In this document: piece after piece, positions 1-7,255 of the stretch
How positions within the stretch are numbered: position 1 is the first letter of the stretch
Layout of the letters: every line of letters begins with the position of its first letter
From: WHTB01 sp050699035
GTDB taxonomy: Bacteria; Actinomycetota; Actinomycetes; Propionibacteriales; Nocardioidaceae
DNA length: 19,489 nucleotides
Direction: 5' to 3'
Assembly: GCA_050699035.1 (NCBI GenBank)
Contig: JBOHDE010000054.1
Span: 1-19,489 of the forward strand
Position numbers and translations under genes: made by a program
Notes under the pieces: model-generated
Told to the model about the DNA's origin: nothing
Databases searched by the model: none
What the model saw: only the letters and a program-made list of their open reading frames with translations

Positions 1-1
1 G

Positions 2-553
2 CGCCGCACCGACATCACGTTCGTGTATGTCACGCACGACCAGGGGGAGGCGATGAGCATGTCCGACCGGATCGCCGTGATGCGCTCCGGCCGGCTCGAG
101 CAGTTCGCCCCACCTCGGCACGTCTACCATCGGCCGGCCAACGTCGCGGTCGCCGACTTCATGGGGCTCGTCAACCTGGTCCAGGGCCGGGTGGTGTCCG
201 TCGACCGTCNNNNNNNNNNGTTCGGCACTCGGCTGCGGCTGGGCGTCACCGAGGAGACCACGGTGTTCGTCGGTGACCAGGTCACCGTCGCCATCCGGCC
301 GGAGAACGTCACGGTTCGGCGGCCCGCCGAGGAAGGGGAGACACTGGTCGCCGACGTCACCCACACGACCATGCTGGGCAACCTCTGCTACTACGTGCTC
401 GACCTCGCCGGCACGACGCTGCGGGTGCAGACCGGCAGCGACGTCGAGCTGGATCGCGGCGACCGCGTCGCCGTCGACCTCGACGAACGCCACGCCTCCG
501 TGTTCCCCGCCGACGTGGAGGTCGCGTCGGTCATCGAGCAGGAGCGGGTGTGA
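2..553 (+). CDS. ABC transporter ATP-binding protein, PotA/spermidine-putrescine type, 3' part
   Basis: C-terminal part of a nucleotide-binding subunit of an importer of the polyamine/Fe3+/2-aminoethylphosphonate class; the 5' end lies left of the window. The reading frame is open from base 2. It begins just before the H-loop (TFVYVTHDQGEAMSMSDRIAVM), the switch histidine region typical of this class, and Walker A, Q-loop, signature and Walker B are therefore outside. After the RecA-like part it has the usual junction (VADFMGLVNLVQGRV) and then a TOBE domain (GDQVTVAIRPENVTV and onward), the substrate-specificity and regulatory domain of PotA-like ATPases. Ten N at 210-219 hide about four codons, but the frame is kept across them. 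The TGA overlaps the ATG of the dipeptidase gene, so the two are translationally coupled. The partner permeases and binding protein are expected to the left. Substrate cannot be deduced. Confidence 0.9.
   Translation, partial: RRTDITFVYVTHDQGEAMSMSDRIAVMRSGRLEQFAPPRHVYHRPANVAVADFMGLVNLVQGRVVSVDRXXXXFGTRLRLGVTEETTVFVGDQVTVAIRPENVTVRRPAEEGETLVADVTHTTMLGNLCYYVLDLAGTTLRVQTGSDVELDRGDRVAVDLDERHASVFPADVEVASVIEQERV
210..219. other. Assembly gap (10 N)
   Basis: Ten undetermined bases inside the ABC ATPase gene, between the ATPase core and the TOBE domain. Protein similarity continues in the same frame on both sides, so ten is compatible with the true length, but a real gap could be longer by multiples of three. 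Confidence 0.99.
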
Positions 554-1593
554 TGACAAGGACGAACGGACCCACGGCGGAGCAGCTCCAGCGCGACTCG
601 ATCGTGGTCGAGGGTCATCGCGACTGCTACGAGCAGATCTACCGGCTCAACCAAGGCGAGGAGAACCCCGTCCGGGACCGGCTGATCCCACGACTGCGCG
701 CGGGCGACGTGGACGTCGTCATCTATGCGATCGGTGGTGACACCATCGCCCACTCCAACGGCACCGACCGGCCGCTGGCGGCGACGATCCAGAACATCGA
801 CGCGCTGGTCCGTGCCGTCGAGGGTGCCGACGTCGACGCCGAGGTGCTCACCGACGGGTCGGGGCTGCCCCCGAAACCGGACGGCCGGACCCGGTTCGTA
901 CTCCATCTCGAGGGGTGCAGGCCCCTGGAGGGCGACCTGTCGTCGTTGCGTACCCTGCACCGCCTCGGCCTCCGCTCGGCCCAGCTGACCTGGAACGTCC
1001 GCAACGAGCTCGCCGACGGCGTGATGGAGCGGCGGACCGGCGGCGGGCTCAGCAGGCTCGGTGTCGAGGTGGTGCGGGAGATGAACCGGCTGCACATGCT
1101 CGTCGACCTCGCCCACATCGCCGAGGCGGGCTTCTGGCAGACCCTGGAGGTCGCGCAGGCGCCGCTCGTGGTGAGCCACGCGAACGCCCGGGCCGTCCTG
1201 GACCATCCACGCAACCTCACCGACGCCCAGCTGTCGGCGGTCGCGCAGGTCGGCGGCGTCATCGGTGTCCACTGCCTGCCCGCCTACGTCGACCCGGACG
1301 TCCCGACGGTCGACCGTCTCGTCGACCATGTCGAGCACATCGCCGGCCTGGTCGGGACCGAGCATGTCGGGCTGGGCGCCGACTTCCCGACGAGTGACGG
1401 GCCACGGCCCGCCCGCGAACAGCGGTTCCCGCGCAAGCACGAGCAGCTCGCCGGGTTCGAGGAGATCGACCAGCTCGCGACGCTGACGACCGCGCTGCTG
1501 CGGCGCGGCCTGGACGAGTCCGAGGTCGCCGGGATCCTCGGCGGCAACTTCGCCCGTGTCCTACGCGACGTCCTCGCTCAGGACTTGCGGTAG
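553..1593 (+). CDS. Membrane dipeptidase family (peptidase M19, renal dipeptidase-like)
   Basis: Predicted di-zinc dipeptidase of the amidohydrolase-like TIM-barrel family M19, about 346 residues and close to the usual bacterial length. The metal ligands can be placed: H22 and D24 (VEGHRD, normally DGHND), bridging E120 (HLEG), H188 (DLAH) and H209 (VVSHAN). An Asp near 277 (GLGADF) matches the catalytic GSDFDG region, and the family tail GGNFARVL is present. Family members cleave dipeptides, often with a D-residue at the C-terminal side, and some hydrolyse beta-lactams. No signal peptide or membrane segment is visible, so it is probably cytoplasmic. ATG at 553 is preferred over GTG at 550: it overlaps the ATPase stop (TGATG) and has AGGAG at 540-544 with an 8-base spacer. 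The 3' end overlaps the convergent aminotransferase gene by 16 bases. Confidence 0.92.
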   Translation: MTRTNGPTAEQLQRDSIVVEGHRDCYEQIYRLNQGEENPVRDRLIPRLRAGDVDVVIYAIGGDTIAHSNGTDRPLAATIQNIDALVRAVEGADVDAEVLTDGSGLPPKPDGRTRFVLHLEGCRPLEGDLSSLRTLHRLGLRSAQLTWNVRNELADGVMERRTGGGLSRLGVEVVREMNRLHMLVDLAHIAEAGFWQTLEVAQAPLVVSHANARAVLDHPRNLTDAQLSAVAQVGGVIGVHCLPAYVDPDVPTVDRLVDHVEHIAGLVGTEHVGLGADFPTSDGPRPAREQRFPRKHEQLAGFEEIDQLATLTTALLRRGLDESEVAGILGGNFARVLRDVLAQDLR

Positions 1594-2732
1594 CTGCGGA
1601 GCGCTTCGCACGCGGTCTCGACGTCGGCTGCGTCGTTGTACGCGTGGAACGACAGCCGGAGCACATGACCGCGCGGGCTGGTGCTGATCCGGCGCTCCGC
1701 GAGGAAGCCGGCCAGCCGGCTGGGATCGTCGTCGACGACCGCGACCATCGGTCCTCGCAGCGCCGGGTCGGTGGGCGACCAGAGCCGTTCGCCGTCGGCC
1801 GCCAGCGTCTCGTGCGCCTGCCCGACGAGCTGCTCGACGCGCTGCCGCACCAGCTGCGGGGCGATCGAGCCCAGTGCCTTCAGCCCGGCGGTGGCGGCGT
1901 ACGCCGACGGGATGGCGGGGGTGCCGGTCTGGAACCGGCGGGCGTCCCGGGCGAAGTCCAGCGCACGGGGGTCGAAGGAGTACGGGTCGGCCTGGCCGAA
2001 CCATCCGGTCAGCTGCGGCTCGACGTCGTCGGTGACCCCGCCGCGCACGTACAGGAACGCCAAGCCGGGCAGGCCGAGGAGGTACTTCAACGCCCCGCTG
2101 ACGAGGTAGTCGCAGTCGATCTCGCGTACGTCCACCGGCAGCACGCCGCACGCCTGGTAGCCGTCGACGAAGACCTTGGCCCCGGCGGAGCGAGCAGCCG
2201 CCGTCACGTCGGCGACCGGCGTCCTGGCGCCGTTTCGGTACGACGCCAGCGGCACGGAGACCAGGCCGGTCCGCTCGTCGATCGCGTCGACGTAGTCCTC
2301 CGCGGGGACCACCCCGTCGCGGTCGCGCAGGTGCACCACCTCGGCACCGCGGGTCCGCTGGGCCAGCCAGACGTGCGCGATCGACGGGAACTCCATGTCG
2401 GTCGTGACGATCCTCGGCCGGCCGTCCCACCGCCGGCTGGACGCCACCTGGTAGGCAGCCTCGGAGGCACACGAGACGACCGCGACCTCGGCCGGATCGG
2501 CGTTGACGAGCTCGGCGAAGCCGACCCGGGCCCGGTCCACCTCGGCCGTCCAGCGGTCCCAGGGCGCGCCGTACTCCCGCATGGTGTCCTGCAGCTCGTC
2601 CAAGGCGGCGGTCAGGTCGGTCGACAGGGCACCCTGGCTGCAGCTGGCCAGGTGCACCGAGTCGGCCAGGCTCGGGAAACGCCGGCGGAACCCGTCGAGC
2701 GCGTCGGTGTCGGTCGGCTCAGAGTCGGTCAT
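1578..2732 (-). CDS. Class V aminotransferase-fold PLP enzyme (cysteine desulfurase / isopenicillin-N epimerase-like)
   Basis: Fold-type I PLP enzyme of 384 residues. The Schiff-base lysine is K216 (SGALKYLLG, followed by PGLAFLYVR). The Asp that contacts the PLP ring nitrogen is D190 (VFVDGYQ). The small-domain signatures GTPAIPSAY and LRLSFHAYND match the substrate-carboxylate arginine region of the group that includes kynureninase-like and isopenicillin-N-epimerase-like proteins. I see no active-site cysteine loop typical of a dedicated IscS. Family activities range over transamination, desulfuration, epimerisation and C-C cleavage, so the reaction is unassigned. The ATG has AGGAG seven bases upstream. 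It lies 18 bases downstream of the XRE-cupin regulator gene and is probably cotranscribed with it. A second member of the same superfamily lies at 11457-12698. Confidence 0.88.
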   Translation of the reverse strand: MTDSEPTDTDALDGFRRRFPSLADSVHLASCSQGALSTDLTAALDELQDTMREYGAPWDRWTAEVDRARVGFAELVNADPAEVAVVSCASEAAYQVASSRRWDGRPRIVTTDMEFPSIAHVWLAQRTRGAEVVHLRDRDGVVPAEDYVDAIDERTGLVSVPLASYRNGARTPVADVTAAARSAGAKVFVDGYQACGVLPVDVREIDCDYLVSGALKYLLGLPGLAFLYVRGGVTDDVEPQLTGWFGQADPYSFDPRALDFARDARRFQTGTPAIPSAYAATAGLKALGSIAPQLVRQRVEQLVGQAHETLAADGERLWSPTDPALRGPMVAVVDDDPSRLAGFLAERRISTSPRGHVLRLSFHAYNDAADVETACEALRSYRKS

Positions 2733-2750
2733 CGGGCGTCTCCTGAGGCG

Positions 2751-3290
2751 TCAGTAGCTGGGCGGCGTGACCGCCAGCAAGAACCGGCACGGCTTCTTGG
2801 TCGGGTTGAGGTAACGATGGGGCAGCCGTGAGTCGAACGAGCAGCTGTCCTGCTCGGCGAGCACCCACTCGTCGTCGCCGACCTGCAGGGTGAGCCGACC
2901 CGCCAGCACCACGGCGCACTCCTCGGAGGGATGGCTCCACAGCTCCTCCGAGGACGTGCCGCCGGCTTCGAGCATCCCTTCGAGGACCTCGAGCCGACCA
3001 GGTCCGGCGGAGATCCGTGAGTACGTGATGTCACCGTGCGGCGAGCGGACGAACATCCGGCGGTCGCCGCGTACGACCCGAACCGCCTCGTCGCCACCGC
3101 CGTCGTCCTGGAACAGGCTGAAGATCGGCACCTCGAGCGCCTGCGCGATGCGGCGCAGCGTCTCCAGGCTGGGGTCGGTGAGGCCGCGCTCGACCTGGCT
3201 GATCATCCCCGACGACACGCCGACCGTCTGCGCGAACGCGGTCACGGTCCACCCGCGCGCCTCGCGCAGCGCCCTGATTCTCGGTCCCAC
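2751..3290 (-). CDS. XRE-family transcriptional regulator with C-terminal cupin domain
   Basis: Regulator of 179 residues with two domains. Residues about 4-60 form a lambda-repressor-type helix-turn-helix (ALREARGWTVTAFAQTVG then SSGMISQVERGL). Residues about 105-178 form a small cupin barrel (SHPSEECAVVLAGRLTLQVG and DSCSFDSRLPHRYLN) that probably senses a small molecule. The family includes local regulators of amino-acid, polyamine and peptide catabolism. The start is GTG at 3290: an in-frame stop lies only 12 codons upstream, and GGGAGG sits nine bases before the GTG. The gene is divergent from the amidohydrolase/peptide-uptake operon and upstream of a PLP enzyme gene, so it most likely controls both. 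Whether it represses or activates cannot be read from the sequence, though a candidate operator on the -10 box suggests repression. Confidence 0.9.
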   Translation of the reverse strand: MGPRIRALREARGWTVTAFAQTVGVSSGMISQVERGLTDPSLETLRRIAQALEVPIFSLFQDDGGGDEAVRVVRGDRRMFVRSPHGDITYSRISAGPGRLEVLEGMLEAGGTSSEELWSHPSEECAVVLAGRLTLQVGDDEWVLAEQDSCSFDSRLPHRYLNPTKKPCRFLLAVTPPSY

Positions 3291-3336
3291 GGCAGGCGCC
3301 CTCCCGTTCTTTCTCGCGTCTTGTCAACGGAAGTCA

Positions 3337-3365
3337 TTGACCCGACATACGGTCCGTTCTACCGT
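3337..3365 (+). promoter_or_regulatory. Predicted promoter of the amidohydrolase/peptide-uptake operon
   Basis: TTGACC at 3337-3342 matches five of six bases of the -35 consensus. After a 17-base spacer comes TACCGT at 3360-3365, an actinobacterial TANNNT-type -10. The predicted start site is near 3372, leaving a 5' leader of about 49 bases before the GTG at 3421. Transcript mapping is needed to confirm it. Confidence 0.5.
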
Positions 3366-3366
3366 A
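3348..3366. promoter_or_regulatory. Candidate operator: inverted repeat TACGGT-N7-ACCGTA
   Basis: Perfect 6-base inverted repeat with a 7-base spacer in the divergent region between the XRE-cupin regulator and the operon it faces. Its right arm covers the predicted -10 box of the + promoter, so a bound dimer would block RNA polymerase. XRE regulators bind such short dyads as dimers. Assignment to this regulator is inferred from position only. Confidence 0.4.
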
Positions 3367-3377
3367 CTGCACAACCG

Positions 3378-3390
3378 TTAGCCAGACTAA
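3378..3390. repeat. Short inverted repeat TTAG-N5-CTAA at the predicted transcription start
   Basis: A 4-base dyad (TTAGCCAGACTAA) in an unusually AT-rich patch of this GC-rich window, just downstream of the predicted start site. It could be a second regulator site. At this length it may also be chance. Confidence 0.2.
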
Positions 3391-3420
3391 AGCCAACACC
3401 CATCGAACCGAGGGGTTGCC

Positions 3421-4692
3421 GTGCGTACGATCCTGAAGGCCGACCGGCTGCTTGTCGACGCCCGGGCAGACCTCCTCCTCGACGCGGCGATCTGCGTCGA
3501 GGACGGCACGATCGTCCAGGTGGGCACCGCTGCGGAGGTACGGCCTCTCGAGCGGGACGCCGAGGTGCGCGAGCTCGGCGACGTCACCGTGATGCCGGGG
3601 ATGTTCGACTGCCACGTCCACCTGTCGTTCGACGGCGAGAAGGCCGACATCCACGAGGTGTCGACCGATGCCCGGGTCGCGGTCGTGATGGCATCCAACG
3701 CGTTGCGGCTGCTCGACGCAGGCGTCACGTCGGCCCGTGACCTCGGCTCGCCGGGCACCGTGGCGGTGGAGGTCCGGGACGCCATCGCGGGCGGTCTGCT
3801 CGCCGGGCCCCGGCTGCAGGTCGCGAACGCGCCGATCACGGTGACGGGCGGCCATGCCTGGGCCCTCGGCGGCGAGGCGGACGGAGTCGTCGACGTCGTG
3901 CGGCAGGTGCGCCGGCACTCCCGCGACGGGGCAGACCTGATCAAGATCATGACCACGGGCGGTTTCATGACGGCGGGGAGCCGACCCTGGGAGGCGCGCT
4001 TCAGCCAGGACGAGCTCTCCGCGGCGGTCGAGGAGGCCCATCGCCTCGGTATGCGCGTCACCACCCACGCCCTCGGGGTCGAAGGGATCGCCCGTGCGGT
4101 GACTGCGGGCGTCGACTCGATCGAGCACTGCGCCTGGGTCGCCCGGGACGGTCTTGCCTTCGACGCCGAGGTGGCCGCACGGATCGCGGCCGAGGGAATT
4201 CGGGTGTGTACGACCATGAACACCGCCTGCCTGCCCGACCCGTACTTCTGCCCGTGGGGCAGTCGGGCCGACCTGCTCGACAACCTGGGGCGCATGCTCG
4301 ACGCCGGGATCCAGTTCATCGCCGGGACGGACTCCGGGATCCCGCTGGTGCCGTTCGAGCGGTACGCGGACGGGCTGCGCGTGCTCGCCGAGGCCGGGAT
4401 GTCTCCGCGGGCCGTGGTCGAGGCGGCGACGACGGCGGCCGCGACGGCGTGCGGCGTCTCGCATCTCACCGGCAGGCTTGAGGCGGGCTTGGCCGCCGAC
4501 GTGATCGCCGTGACTGGCGACCCGACCACGGACGTCGATGCCTTGGCACATCCGGTCTACGTCATGGCCAACGGGGTCAGCCACCCGCCGAGGCGTTCAG
4601 CATCCGCAACGCCGGAGGAGAACCGGGTGCGAGCCGAGGAGCTGCTGGACCTGCTCACGGTCGGGTCGGGACGGCTGGAGCCGGTCGAGTAG
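3421..4692 (+). CDS. Metal-dependent amidohydrolase (imidazolonepropionase / Xaa-Pro-type hydrolase group)
   Basis: Cytoplasmic amidohydrolase-superfamily enzyme of 423 residues with the full binuclear-site set in order: H65-x-H67 (DCHVH), a lysine at 175 that is probably carboxylated (DLIKIM), H216 (VTTHAL), H236 (IEHCAW) and catalytic D304 (AGTDSG). The N-terminal beta-sandwich (residues 1-55) and C-terminal GRLEAGLAADVIAV are typical. The closest recognisable group contains imidazolonepropionase-like proteins and Xaa-Pro / N-acyl-amino-acid hydrolases, so an amide or peptide bond is the likely target; the exact substrate is unknown. GTG at 3421 is supported by GAGGGG a few bases upstream and by an N-terminus of family length. 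It is first in the operon and is followed after 77 bases by the peptide importer, which suggests it processes the imported compound. Confidence 0.88.
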   Translation: MRTILKADRLLVDARADLLLDAAICVEDGTIVQVGTAAEVRPLERDAEVRELGDVTVMPGMFDCHVHLSFDGEKADIHEVSTDARVAVVMASNALRLLDAGVTSARDLGSPGTVAVEVRDAIAGGLLAGPRLQVANAPITVTGGHAWALGGEADGVVDVVRQVRRHSRDGADLIKIMTTGGFMTAGSRPWEARFSQDELSAAVEEAHRLGMRVTTHALGVEGIARAVTAGVDSIEHCAWVARDGLAFDAEVAARIAAEGIRVCTTMNTACLPDPYFCPWGSRADLLDNLGRMLDAGIQFIAGTDSGIPLVPFERYADGLRVLAEAGMSPRAVVEAATTAAATACGVSHLTGRLEAGLAADVIAVTGDPTTDVDALAHPVYVMANGVSHPPRRSASATPEENRVRAEELLDLLTVGSGRLEPVE

Positions 4693-4755
4693 GCCGCCAG
4701 CCGATGTCGACCGACCTGTGTGCCGCACCGACGACCTTGCTGCCCACGAACTACT

Positions 4756-4761
4756 GAGGAG
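4756..4761 (+). promoter_or_regulatory. Ribosome binding site deciding the start of the peptide-binding protein
   Basis: GAGGAG lies eight bases before ATG at 4770. Upstream GTG codons at 4761 and 4764 overlap or abut this site and are therefore unlikely starts. The 77-base gap before the gene (4693-4769) otherwise holds no clear hairpin or promoter. Confidence 0.6.
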
Positions 4762-4769
4762 TGGTGGGA

Positions 4770-6317
4770 ATGCACGTGAGAAGCATGCCGAGGACCTGGG
4801 CCGTGGCGCTTGCCAGCATGCTGGCCCTGGCTGGTTGTGGCCTCGGCTCGAAGGACGACGCTCCCGGCGGTGCCAGCGCGGTGACGGTGATCCAGGGCGT
4901 CGATCCCACCACGATGGATCCGCTGCAGCAGCGTGAGACGACCACGGTCAACGTCCTCCAGCACTTCTACGACCCGTTGCTGCGACGCGACAAGGACGAT
5001 CCCACCACCCTCACCGGCGCCTTGGCGGAGAGCTGGGAACGCACCGACGACCTCACCGTCCGGGTGAAGCTCCGGGGTGGCGTCACGTTCGCCGACGGGG
5101 CGGAGTTCTCGTCCGCCGACGTCAAATACACGTTCGACTACCTGCTCGGCAAGCTGCCGGGCATCAAGCCGGCGATCGCGTCGTACCAGTTCACGACGAT
5201 CGACACCGTCACCGCGGTCGACGAGCTCACTGTCGACATCAAGACCTTGGAACCCGACCCGCTCCTCCTCGATCGGCTGACCGCCCTACACATCGTGAAG
5301 GACGGCAGCGTCGACGACGACCCCGAGGCGCTCAGTGCCGAGCCGAACGGCACCGGGCCGTACGAGCTCGTCAAGTGGGACCGCAACAATGAGGTGGTGA
5401 TGGCGGCGCGAGACGACTACCACCTGGGCGCGCCGGCCATCCGCGACGTGACCTTCAAGACCGTCACCGAGGCGTCGTCGCGACTCGCGGCGCTGTCGGC
5501 CGGCGATGCGGACATCATCACCAGCGTGCCGGCGGACAACGTGGCGGAGGTCGAGGACTCCGGCGCAGCCACCGTGGAGGCGGTGCCCAGCACCCGGATC
5601 GCGTCGTTGTGGCTGAACGCGATCGAGTCCGGGCCGCTGCAGAAGCCGGAGGTACGGCTGGCACTGAACCATGCGGTCGACGTCGACGAGATCATCGAGC
5701 AGGTCATGGGCGGCCACGGCACGCGGGTCGCCACCTTCGTACCTCCGTACTTCACGAACTACGACAAGAGCATCCAGCCGCTGTCGTACGACCCGGAGAA
5801 GGCCAAGGACCTCCTGCAACAGGCCGGGCTGGGGTCCGGTCTCGAGTTCGAGGTGATGGTCCCGGAGGGGCGGTACCCGTTCGCGGCCGACATCGTCCAA
5901 GCGCTGGCCGGATTCTACGAGGACATCGGCGTGACGATGAAGATCAACACCGTCGACTTCGGTGTCTTCGCCGAGGCCACCCAGTCGCGCAAGATCGAGG
6001 ACGGCTTCTTCGGCGCCTGGGGCAACTCGTTCTTCAACCCGTTGGACGAGCTCAACGTGGCCGTGGTCTCCGGTGACAAAGGTTTTTCCTGGTACAGCAA
6101 CAAAAAGGTCGACGCGCTCACCGCGGAGGCCGGCCGGACCCTGGAGCCGGAGACTCAGCTCGACATCGTGACCGACATCCAGAAGACGATCCTGACCGAC
6201 CCGCCGTTCGTCTACCTGTTCGCCTACGAGGACCTGTACGGGGTCTCGGACCGGCTGTCGTGGAAGCCTCGCAGCGACGAGTCCATCTACCTGTACGAAG
6301 CCACGGTCAAGGGATAG
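4770..6317 (+). CDS. ABC transporter substrate-binding lipoprotein, family 5 (peptide/nickel type)
   Basis: Extracellular binding protein of a DppA/OppA-like importer, 515 residues. It starts with a basic n-region (MHVRSMPRTW), a hydrophobic stretch and a lipobox LALAGC, so it should be lipid-anchored at C23. The mature part has SBP_bac_5 features: DPTTMDPLQQRE near the start, the VKLRGGVTFADGAEFSSADV segment, NGTGPYELVKWDR, and a C-terminal part describing an open peptide-binding cleft. It binds the ligand outside the cell and delivers it to the two downstream permeases. The gene lies three bases before the first permease gene. One short patch near 6079-6110 is richer in A/T than its surroundings but stays in frame. 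Ligand unknown: di/oligopeptides, and less often nickel, glycosides or opines, are known for the family. Confidence 0.93.
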   Translation: MHVRSMPRTWAVALASMLALAGCGLGSKDDAPGGASAVTVIQGVDPTTMDPLQQRETTTVNVLQHFYDPLLRRDKDDPTTLTGALAESWERTDDLTVRVKLRGGVTFADGAEFSSADVKYTFDYLLGKLPGIKPAIASYQFTTIDTVTAVDELTVDIKTLEPDPLLLDRLTALHIVKDGSVDDDPEALSAEPNGTGPYELVKWDRNNEVVMAARDDYHLGAPAIRDVTFKTVTEASSRLAALSAGDADIITSVPADNVAEVEDSGAATVEAVPSTRIASLWLNAIESGPLQKPEVRLALNHAVDVDEIIEQVMGGHGTRVATFVPPYFTNYDKSIQPLSYDPEKAKDLLQQAGLGSGLEFEVMVPEGRYPFAADIVQALAGFYEDIGVTMKINTVDFGVFAEATQSRKIEDGFFGAWGNSFFNPLDELNVAVVSGDKGFSWYSNKKVDALTAEAGRTLEPETQLDIVTDIQKTILTDPPFVYLFAYEDLYGVSDRLSWKPRSDESIYLYEATVKG

Positions 6318-6319
6318 CG

Positions 6320-7255
6320 ATGGGCCGGTACCTCGTCCGGCGTCTCGGTCAGACCGCGCTTGTGCTATTGCTGCTGTCGGTGGTCGTGTTCGTCATCTCG
6401 CGACTGTCGGGCAGTCCGGTGTCACTGATGCTGCCTGAAGGTGCGAGCGACGAGCAGCGCGACCAACTGGTCGCGAAGCTCGGCCTGGACGAGTCCTATC
6501 CCCAGCAGTACTGGACGTTCCTGGTCAACGCGCTGCAGGGCGACTTCGGCCAGTCGACCAGGTTCCAGACAGCGGCGCTGCCGCTGGTGCTGGATCGGCT
6601 GCCCAACACGATCGTCCTGGCCTCGACTGCTCTCGTCGTCGCCGTGCTGGTCGGCATCCCGCTGGGCACCCTCGCGGCGCTGCACCACGGGCGAGCGACC
6701 GACCACGTCACGACGACCCTGCTTGCCACCGGGCAGGCGGCGCCGTCGTTCTGGGTGGGGATCTTGCTGATCCTGGTCTTCGGCGTGCAGCTGCAGTGGC
6801 TGCCGTTCTCCGACTTCGAGAGCTGGCGGTCGCTGGTCCTGCCCGCGCTGACCTTGAGCATCCTGCCCACCGTCACGATCGCGCGAGTGACTCGGTCGAG
6901 TGTGTTGGGCGTGCTGCCGGAGGACTACGTGCGTACGGCTCGGGCCAAGGGACTGCGCCGCCGTGCGGTAGTACGCGGCCATGTCATGCGCAACGCGTTG
7001 ATCCCGGTGGTCACGATCGTCGGGCTGGTCCTCGGATCGGCCCTGAGCGGTGCCGTCATCACCGAGCAGATCTTCTCCTGGCCCGGCGTCGGCGCACTCG
7101 CGATCGAGGCGATCAAGGCGCGGGACTACGCCGTGGTGCAGGCCGTCACCATGATCACGGCCCTCATCGTGGTCGTCCTCAACCTGGTCGTCGACCTCTC
7201 CTACTTCCTGCTCGACCCGCGGATACGACGCACGGGCGGGCGGGCGGCAGCATGA
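6320..7255 (+). CDS. ABC transporter permease, DppB/OppB type
   Basis: Inner-membrane permease of 311 residues, family length. It has the N-terminal membrane helix and extracytoplasmic segment typical of DppB (MGRYLVRRLGQTALVLLLLS, then LGLDESYPQQYWTFLVNALQGDFGQS), about six membrane segments in all, and the EAA loop (EDYVRTARAKGLRRRAVVRGHVMRNALIPV) that docks on the ATPases. ATG at 6320 follows the binding-protein TAG by two bases and has AAGGG upstream; a longer reading frame into the preceding gene is not used. Its stop overlaps the next permease start (ATGA). Confidence 0.94.
   Translation: MGRYLVRRLGQTALVLLLLSVVVFVISRLSGSPVSLMLPEGASDEQRDQLVAKLGLDESYPQQYWTFLVNALQGDFGQSTRFQTAALPLVLDRLPNTIVLASTALVVAVLVGIPLGTLAALHHGRATDHVTTTLLATGQAAPSFWVGILLILVFGVQLQWLPFSDFESWRSLVLPALTLSILPTVTIARVTRSSVLGVLPEDYVRTARAKGLRRRAVVRGHVMRNALIPVVTIVGLVLGSALSGAVITEQIFSWPGVGALAIEAIKARDYAVVQAVTMITALIVVVLNLVVDLSYFLLDPRIRRTGGRAAA

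Noticed and set aside
550..552. GTG as start of the dipeptidase gene
   Set aside because: The adjacent ATG at 553 has better spacing from AGGAG and gives the common TGATG overlap.
3322..3327. TTGACA on the minus strand, a possible -35 for the XRE-cupin gene
   Set aside because: A -10 at 16-18 bases would fall on the ribosome binding site (GGGAGG) and has no TANNNT sequence. I could not identify a convincing promoter for the regulator.
3321..3331. TTGTCAACGG, which recurs at 11458-11467
   Set aside because: One copy lies in the regulator's upstream region and the other inside the start of a PLP enzyme gene. Ten shared bases with no flanking similarity are compatible with chance, and no mobile element is present.
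3334..4584. Minus-strand open frame of 416 codons opposite the amidohydrolase gene
   Set aside because: The + strand frame has the full metal-ligand set. The antisense product is low-complexity and has no recognisable family.
6103..6110. CAAAAAG run in the binding-protein gene as a possible programmed -1 frameshift site
   Set aside because: In frame it reads C AAA AAG, which is not a true X XXY YYZ heptamer, and the zero frame continues with normal family sequence to the stop.
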